From Ascaris suum (taxonomy: Eukaryota > Nematoda > Chromadorea > Rhabditida > Ascarididae), in contig CM024176.1 in the NCBI GenBank assembly GCA_013433145.1, forward strand, positions 9,410,520-9,474,519: DNA of 64,000 nucleotides. Reading direction: 5' to 3'. The position numbers were made by a program, and so were the translations under genes. Position 1 is the first letter of the stretch; each line of letters starts with the position of its first letter. Below, piece by piece: positions 56,301 through 64,000 of this stretch. Below the pieces are notes generated by a model. That model saw only the letters and a program-made list of their open reading frames with translations. It did no database searches and was not told where the DNA came from.

Positions 56301-58995
56301 ATTCAGCTTCAATTGCGAATGGAAAGCTCGCGTCAAAGAAAAGGCTGTACTTGTGTCTTACAATCCGTGATCGCTTCACCTGTCAACACCTGTCGCATCC
56401 TCGATTAGTGAAGGCAAGGTTTGTCCAACTTCCAACTACGCTAAATTTATACGCAATGTGCTGTGAATGGTGAATCAGAAAGTATTAGGCTCTTATGCAG
56501 TCATCCCTCGATGTTCTACGGCACTCCCTTCATAAATTCATCAGATAGTCCCCACGTACAGATGCATCTACTATGTCTTGCATCCAAGAAAAATGCTGCC
56601 ATGAAAAGGATGATCCATGCCCAAAATGGAACAAAACAACAGTTGATAAGTATAAGAAAGAGTTTTCAGGAGCAGTGCTTCATGATCTCTCATGAAATGA
56701 TCAATTATTTCACGCTCATCGATCTCGTAGTGTTAGTTTTTGAGAAGACTTTCTTCTGAGACTCGAAAAAAAAGGTTGAATCGAGTAGGTGAATTTTTTG
56801 TTCTACTTTTCGACCGCGTCAGAGTGGCTTTATAGGGCTATTTTTCTAGCGAAAACAGTTTCAGTATAGATTTCTGATCATCATTCTACTCCAATCTAGA
56901 AGCAAAACGAAAAATCCTTAAATTGACCAGATCTGGGATAATAAAATCGAAACAATGGGAAAACTTTTTTTCGTCTTAAATATTGACGACATTGGCAGTA
57001 ACATCTTGAAAGTCAACATACTCTCGTTGATTTAATACCACCAATGTCAAGGCTTCCGGTCTATAGGAATTCGTTTGCATAAGAGATAAATCTGTTCCAA
57101 CATCGCACCTAAAGCAAACATCTTCCTATTATATCGGGAAGTTGTTTTCGAGAGATATAAAGCGGATTTGGTAGTGCGTTGCTCTGAAACAGCTGTTGTA
57201 GAAAGCATCAATTGTTCAATTTCCGCTGAAGTCTCAGGTTACTGTACCTAAATGATGAATAGATTCGGTAAATAAGCAACACAAAATTCATATATTATAA
57301 TAACTTCTAAACTGAGTTCAAAGTCGGGGAGAATTTACTGGATAAATCAGGTGTCGCTAAATCACGTATCGATAAGACAGGTATCGCCTAATGGGTTTAG
57401 GTGAGGAAAAATGATTTCAAACAAAATAAGAGTGCCGTGACAAGAAAAAATAAGGACGATCTGAATGTAGATATCATAGATGAAACAAGCGTAACTTGCA
57501 CGAGTGTAGAAATATAAGCAAAGCATTTCAAATGAAGCGAAAGCTAATATCTTTATGTTGGGAATACAATTTCGTGTACTGCAGATGAAACTGAATCAAT
57601 AATGCAGATTGAACAGTGCTTTCATTAGCAGGCTTCCCAGCAGTTCTTCAGCACTATGCAAGAATTTCGGTCGAATATAGAAATAAATAAATTTGTTAAA
57701 TATTATTTAAATACGAAATCGACAAAATGGAACAATATGTATGCAAATACGAAAATGAAGCAACTTAAACGATCGACCATTCAATGTGAATATGCTGCAG
57801 CTATGCTTGCAATATGCAAATTTTTTCAGGTCCACTCATAGTCAACTTATTGCGGGCACACAGTTGGCACAGACAATGTTTAATTCAGCAACAAGAATTG
57901 AGCAATAGACTAGTGGAGTGCAAGCAGCATGAAATAAATTCCTATCGACAATTCGTTGAAGCGTAATCTGGCTTCTTCGACTGCTACAGCAAATGATAAT
58001 TCAAACGAAAAAAAAGATTAATTTTTGATGACGACATTCGAAAGGAATTTTTCTCATAACGATATTTTGAAACGCGTCAAAATGTGATCATAGTTTTATA
58101 TAGGAAACTGTATTTCCGATCCGTTGAAGCAATGTTGACTTATTCTCAGCGTTGCTCATAATAAAAGCGAATTGAAGTATGGAAAATGAATTTGAAGAAA
58201 GCGAAACAAATGACTTGCATGAGTGGGGAATATTTCAATCGAGCTCGTAATAGCTACGTTATTTTGAATGGAATAACTATGACAGATATTTTACATCAAA
58301 TTTCTGAGTATGATATCCACTTATAGCTTATCGTTATTTGCATAAAAATTTTTCATCTACAAATGACAAATCTTCAGCTTTCCCACCCTATCACAATTAG
58401 TTTTTTCCATTTTTGTTCCCTCTCATCAATCGCTCAGATCCTGCATTTTATTTATTTTTCACGTAAGAGAATATGTGCGATGCCGATTAATTATAGCGAT
58501 CATCAATTAAATCTTTAATACGACTTTCTTAATTCTAAAATCCTAGTTCTGAAGTATGGTAGGGGAACATCATGTTTGCGCATATGTGCGTATGTCGGTC
58601 GATTTGTTGCTTAGTTCAAACTCGAGAAGAAGACTGAATGGCGAAACTGTATTGGCATAGTGTACGCTTATAATCTGATACCTTCATATAGTCTTTTACA
58701 AATATCGATGCGCGACATACAGTTAGAAACACTACACAATCAAGAAATCGCTACGCATATCAGTAGGGATTTTCTCTCAGACTCTGGTGGGACAACAAGA
58801 AACGAACATAGAATGAGGGTAATCTACGAGCGGACAGGTTAATTATGATATGATGGACTTATTTTCTATCGTTGTTATCACTTGATGCCTTTGGAACTGG
58901 TTCATATGGCCGCATTCAGGTACAGCGGCTACCGTATCCTCATACAACAAAACATACCATGCATGCGTTATTAGAACGATGGAGCAGTAATCGAC

Positions 58996-59057
58996 GGAAA
59001 TTACATTCAACATTAGTCGACTTCTATAGAGTTGTCTAATATTGAATGTAATTTTCC
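58996..59057 (+). ncRNA. Pre-miRNA-like hairpin (candidate)
   Basis: The arms 58996-59022 and 59030-59057 pair over 27 positions with two mismatches (C-A, T-T), one G-T pair and one bulged T, around a 7-base loop (TCTATAG). Length (62 nt) and stem quality match an animal miRNA precursor. It stands alone, outside any gene model. A tiny inverted-repeat element is the main alternative. Strand is arbitrary because both arms are complementary. Confidence 0.4.
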
Positions 59058-59542
59058 ATGTTGATTTAATTCTATTTCGACGTATTCTTTTATAATTTTC
59101 ATTAAACATTCCGATCAATTAAACATATAAATTGGGAATTTTTTTTTCGTTATTGTTGTTTGTAAGAGTATCTCACTGTGGAAATGTATAAAATATAATA
59201 ATCAAATCTCTGTAGAAAACTGTAACTAAAGCTTGTTTTTTTTTCTTTCTTTTATTAAGTCTTCTCAACAAGAGATGAGGAAATTGTACAGACAGAAAAT
59301 TTATAGATTTTAATATTTAAAAATGCGATGACATAATGGACGATAATAAATGAATTGTCTAAGAAAATCAACAATGAGAGATCTCAATTAGTGAGCATTG
59401 AAGAGTCACTTTAAATCAAAATCTCCTCAACATAAGCCGCAGAAATTTTTTATGGAAGTTTTTTTTTTTATTCAATGCGCATCGTTTCCGTTATTATTAA
59501 AAATTGTATACACTGAAATATTTGATTCATTATTCATTTCAA

Positions 59543-60300
59543 ATAGAAGAGTAAAAAAAAAAATTCATCAAATTTCTCATTTTATCATGAAAATTTTTTC
59601 CATTATATTTCTCATTTTTAGAGAAATTTCTAGTAGAAAATCAGAATTGTTTTCTAAATTTTACCTCCTTTAAAAATATATATATCGCCTAATTATGAAA
59701 ATGAAAAATTCATTTATTGCAACACATCGCAATATTCTTACATAAGAAAAGAAATATATGATATAGGTATATGAAATAATGTTGCAAAATATCATCATAT
59801 AGTTACTCGCGATTTTAATGTCACTTTGATGTTGTTTCAAATGAGTTCAAATTCGTTAATATTGCCGATGTTAGGGCTGTTTAATTGGCGTTCTCTTTTT
59901 TTCTACGGCAATACACTTCCTGCTTGTAGCTCGGTTATGTTTTGACTCATGCTTAGGCTCTTTGTTTCATGAAAGTATTTTGTTGAATAAATAACTGGCT
60001 TATTAATATTATAATGTATGATGGTTAATGCATGCAAAATGCTACAAGTATACTTAAATGTCGCTTGATTTATGATGTTTTGAAATTGAAATATTGTTGA
60101 GCAATTGCATATGCACTTTGAATGGAATTAATGAAAGCAATGACATCATTGCTTTAAATATTGACCGATGTCAACAGGTGAAAATTCACTCAGCACATCT
60201 AAGCTATTCTTTAAGAAGAAATATCACTCACTTCAGATAGAAGAGTAAAAATTCATCAAATTTCTCATTTCATCATGAAATCATCATGAGAAATTTTTTC
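59543..60300 (+). repeat. Imperfect direct repeat pair, about 690 bp apart
   Basis: 59543-59602 and 60237-60300 share ATAGAAGAGTAAAAA...TTCATCAAATTTCTCATTT(T/C)ATCATGAAA and TTTTTTC. The second copy has a small internal duplication (ATCATGA) and is followed directly by the GA microsatellite. Confidence 0.7.
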
Positions 60301-60314
60301 GAGATTTTCATTTT

Positions 60315-60405
<91 letters not shown>
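60315..60405 (+). repeat. (GA)n microsatellite
   Basis: About 90 bp of GA repeats, interrupted once near the start (GAGAGAGAAGAG). The Arg-Glu frame across it is a by-product. Confidence 0.96.
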
Positions 60406-60407
<2 letters not shown>

Positions 60408-61686
60408 ATTGAATCACTTAAACGAAAAACGAAGACTCATACTTAACAATAGATTTGCAGTATTTTATTTAATAGTGCATTATACAGACGCTTTTATTGA
60501 GCATTAGAGCATTGCATCCGCATTAAGATGTACTTAAAACTTAAGAGAAATTCAAATAAGCACATTCGTTTCTATGACGTTAATGAAGAGATCGTTTCAA
60601 ATAGATAAGAAAAGGATATTAACCTCGTTTGTTGTCTCTGCTCAAATTCGCCGCTAATATATTTAAAAATTCTTTAAATGCTTTAAATGTTACTCGAAAA
60701 TATTCATTAAAGTCATTATTTCGCAGAAAGTTATATGAAAAAAATTTTACCCTGAATATAATAGAAAGCATTTCAAAGCATTAAATCATCAAAAAATGAA
60801 TGCATTATTACAAATCTAGAATCTCTTTATATGAAAGAGAGAATAATAACATATAGATTACTAAAAAAGGATGGAATTAAATTGTATACTTTTAAGAGAA
60901 TTTGAATGTTTTACAATACTTTTTAAGAACAATTAGAATTACAAAGATTTGGAGGACTAATATTTCTTTTATAAGAAGCTTATAATTTCCGTTCAGTAGT
61001 GGATTTCATCTCCTCGTATCCTTGCAAGTATTCCATATCCCATCGTTTTGGAGATGTAAGTGGAATATCGGAATATGAATTTTTAATGCAAAGAATCAAT
61101 GCTTATTTTTAAGTACTATTTTCGTTGGAAATGATCGAAATGAAAACATCACAATCGATAGCTTCTCTCCAATGATTGAGAGGAATCAGAATTCTTCACT
61201 GCCTTCCGGAATACATTTTAATCTTGAAGTGTGAAAATGTTTTCAACGATCAATGAAAATAAATCAAACGCCTAAATGATCTCATTTTTATAAGTTAGAG
61301 AAAAATAACTTTAAAATTCTCCGATAAGATGAGAGTGCTTACGAAAATATAAAAAACATAAGAGCTAATGATTTTCAGAGGAAGCCGGAAATGGAGTGCA
61401 CTCATCACTGAAAAATGCCAATATCACTAGAGGCATATTCGACAAGAGAATTTTGAATGCAAAAATTTTAAAATCCATAAAGCTTTTTAAAAAGTCTATC
61501 ATCTTAGATGAATGGAGAAGATTTGATTTTCACACGATCTTCTTCGATAATAAATGCGATTGGTTATAACATAAGAAAGAAAAAAAATTATTGCAATACT
61601 CTTCTAATAAATCAAAAGAAGAAATAAATTAGAGAAACTAGCGAAAGAAACTATATATGAACTCATGAATGTCATCTAAATTCAAC

Positions 61687-63148
<1,462 letters not shown>

Positions 63149-64000
63149 TTCGAACGGTTCGATTAATATTGCAGAAATTCTCCTATTGGGATAAAAAATT
63201 CTCGTTTGTCAAACATAAATTGTTTTTGGAAAAGCGCTAGTTGATTATATTTAATTGAAATAAATGGAAAAAAAAACAAGGTTTAAAAAATTTCCTTATT
63301 TTTCTTTGTAATTATCAAATAATTTGAAAAGCGCAATAAATAAAAGTCATACTGAAGCCATAATTAGTGTTGAACTTTGCAAAGGTGTAATTGAGAATAT
63401 TTCTTTGCAGAATAAAGGTAGGAGGCAACATCGCACGTATTAAGCATAAGGTTAAGGCGTCATGCCTAAACGATCACCTATTTTCAATTCTTTTTGACTG
63501 ATGTAAAACCCGACATCGGTCATCCTAACTTTTTCGTCTCTCATTTTCTGGACGATTAGCGAAGCATTTGAATTTGCATTTCTTGTTAGCAATTTTTCTT
63601 CTCAACGCCACTAAAAAAATAACACAGAAGAATGCCAGATGGGCTGTCACGAATAAGATTGCACTTTAAGAGCAGCTGAGTAACCAATTTCATGAGGTTA
63701 TAGAAAACAATCAAAAATGCGCAATAGCGTATACGCGTTTTGACTGATCTTGTGAGTGCGAAATAAAAAACTCGGCCGGTGCAAAGTGCACGAAATTTTC
63801 TGACACACATAAACGCCTATAACCCTATTCAAAACGGAGATATGTCAACACGAAAAATACAAGAAATGATGGCTCCAGCTTCAGATTTTTCTCAATTAAA
63901 GTTGTAGGACAGAAAGACACATGCACGCACAATGTAAACCGAGTAGCTAGAATGCACTTTGCGAATGAGATTTTCAAAGAAGGAAAAAAAAACCGACTCG

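Overview
The window looks like nuclear DNA of a nematode. The base composition is AT-rich, genes are broken into short exons (about 80-310 bp) by introns of 0.3-8.5 kb with TTTCAG-type acceptors, and the two genes that can be fully read belong to families with many nematode members: a pepsin-like aspartic protease and an FMRFamide/myosuppressin-type neuropeptide receptor. There is no operon logic, no Shine-Dalgarno signal and no dense ORF packing, so it is not bacterial. A parasitic clade V nematode is a guess, not something the sequence proves.

Layout. 1-4.2 kb: mostly non-coding, with one possible terminal exon at 211-387. 4.2-13.2 kb, plus strand: a complete eight-exon secreted aspartic protease (423 aa). 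All seven exon junctions are phase-compatible, and both catalytic aspartates and the flap tyrosine are present. Intron 7 holds, on the opposite strand, an unrecognised two-exon reading frame (145 aa or more). 13.2-16.8 kb: intergenic space between convergent genes. 16.8-37.8 kb, minus strand: an eight-exon rhodopsin-class neuropeptide GPCR spread over about 21 kb. Its exons encode TM1-2, TM3, TM4, TM5, TM6, TM7 and a cytoplasmic tail, and every junction keeps frame. Its introns hold plus-strand exon candidates (21.9-22.3 and 25.4 kb), a SINE-like element (34.27-34.56 kb) and two long TA tracts. 37.9-64 kb: gene-poor. It holds a 48-codon exon resembling S3-S4 of a cyclic-nucleotide-gated channel (41.6 kb), a terminal exon of unknown protein (52 kb), a pre-miRNA-like hairpin (59 kb) and many simple repeats, ending in an uninterrupted (AC)n array of about 1.46 kb.

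The two main genes need not work together: one is a secreted or lysosomal digestive-type protease, the other a plasma-membrane receptor for a neuropeptide. Structural points of interest are eight pure poly-G/poly-C tracts of 12-16 bases in 64 kb (one in the loop of a perfect inverted repeat), the very long AC array, and nested opposite-strand coding. All gene models were built by hand from splice signals, reading phase and family motifs; no database search or transcript data was available.
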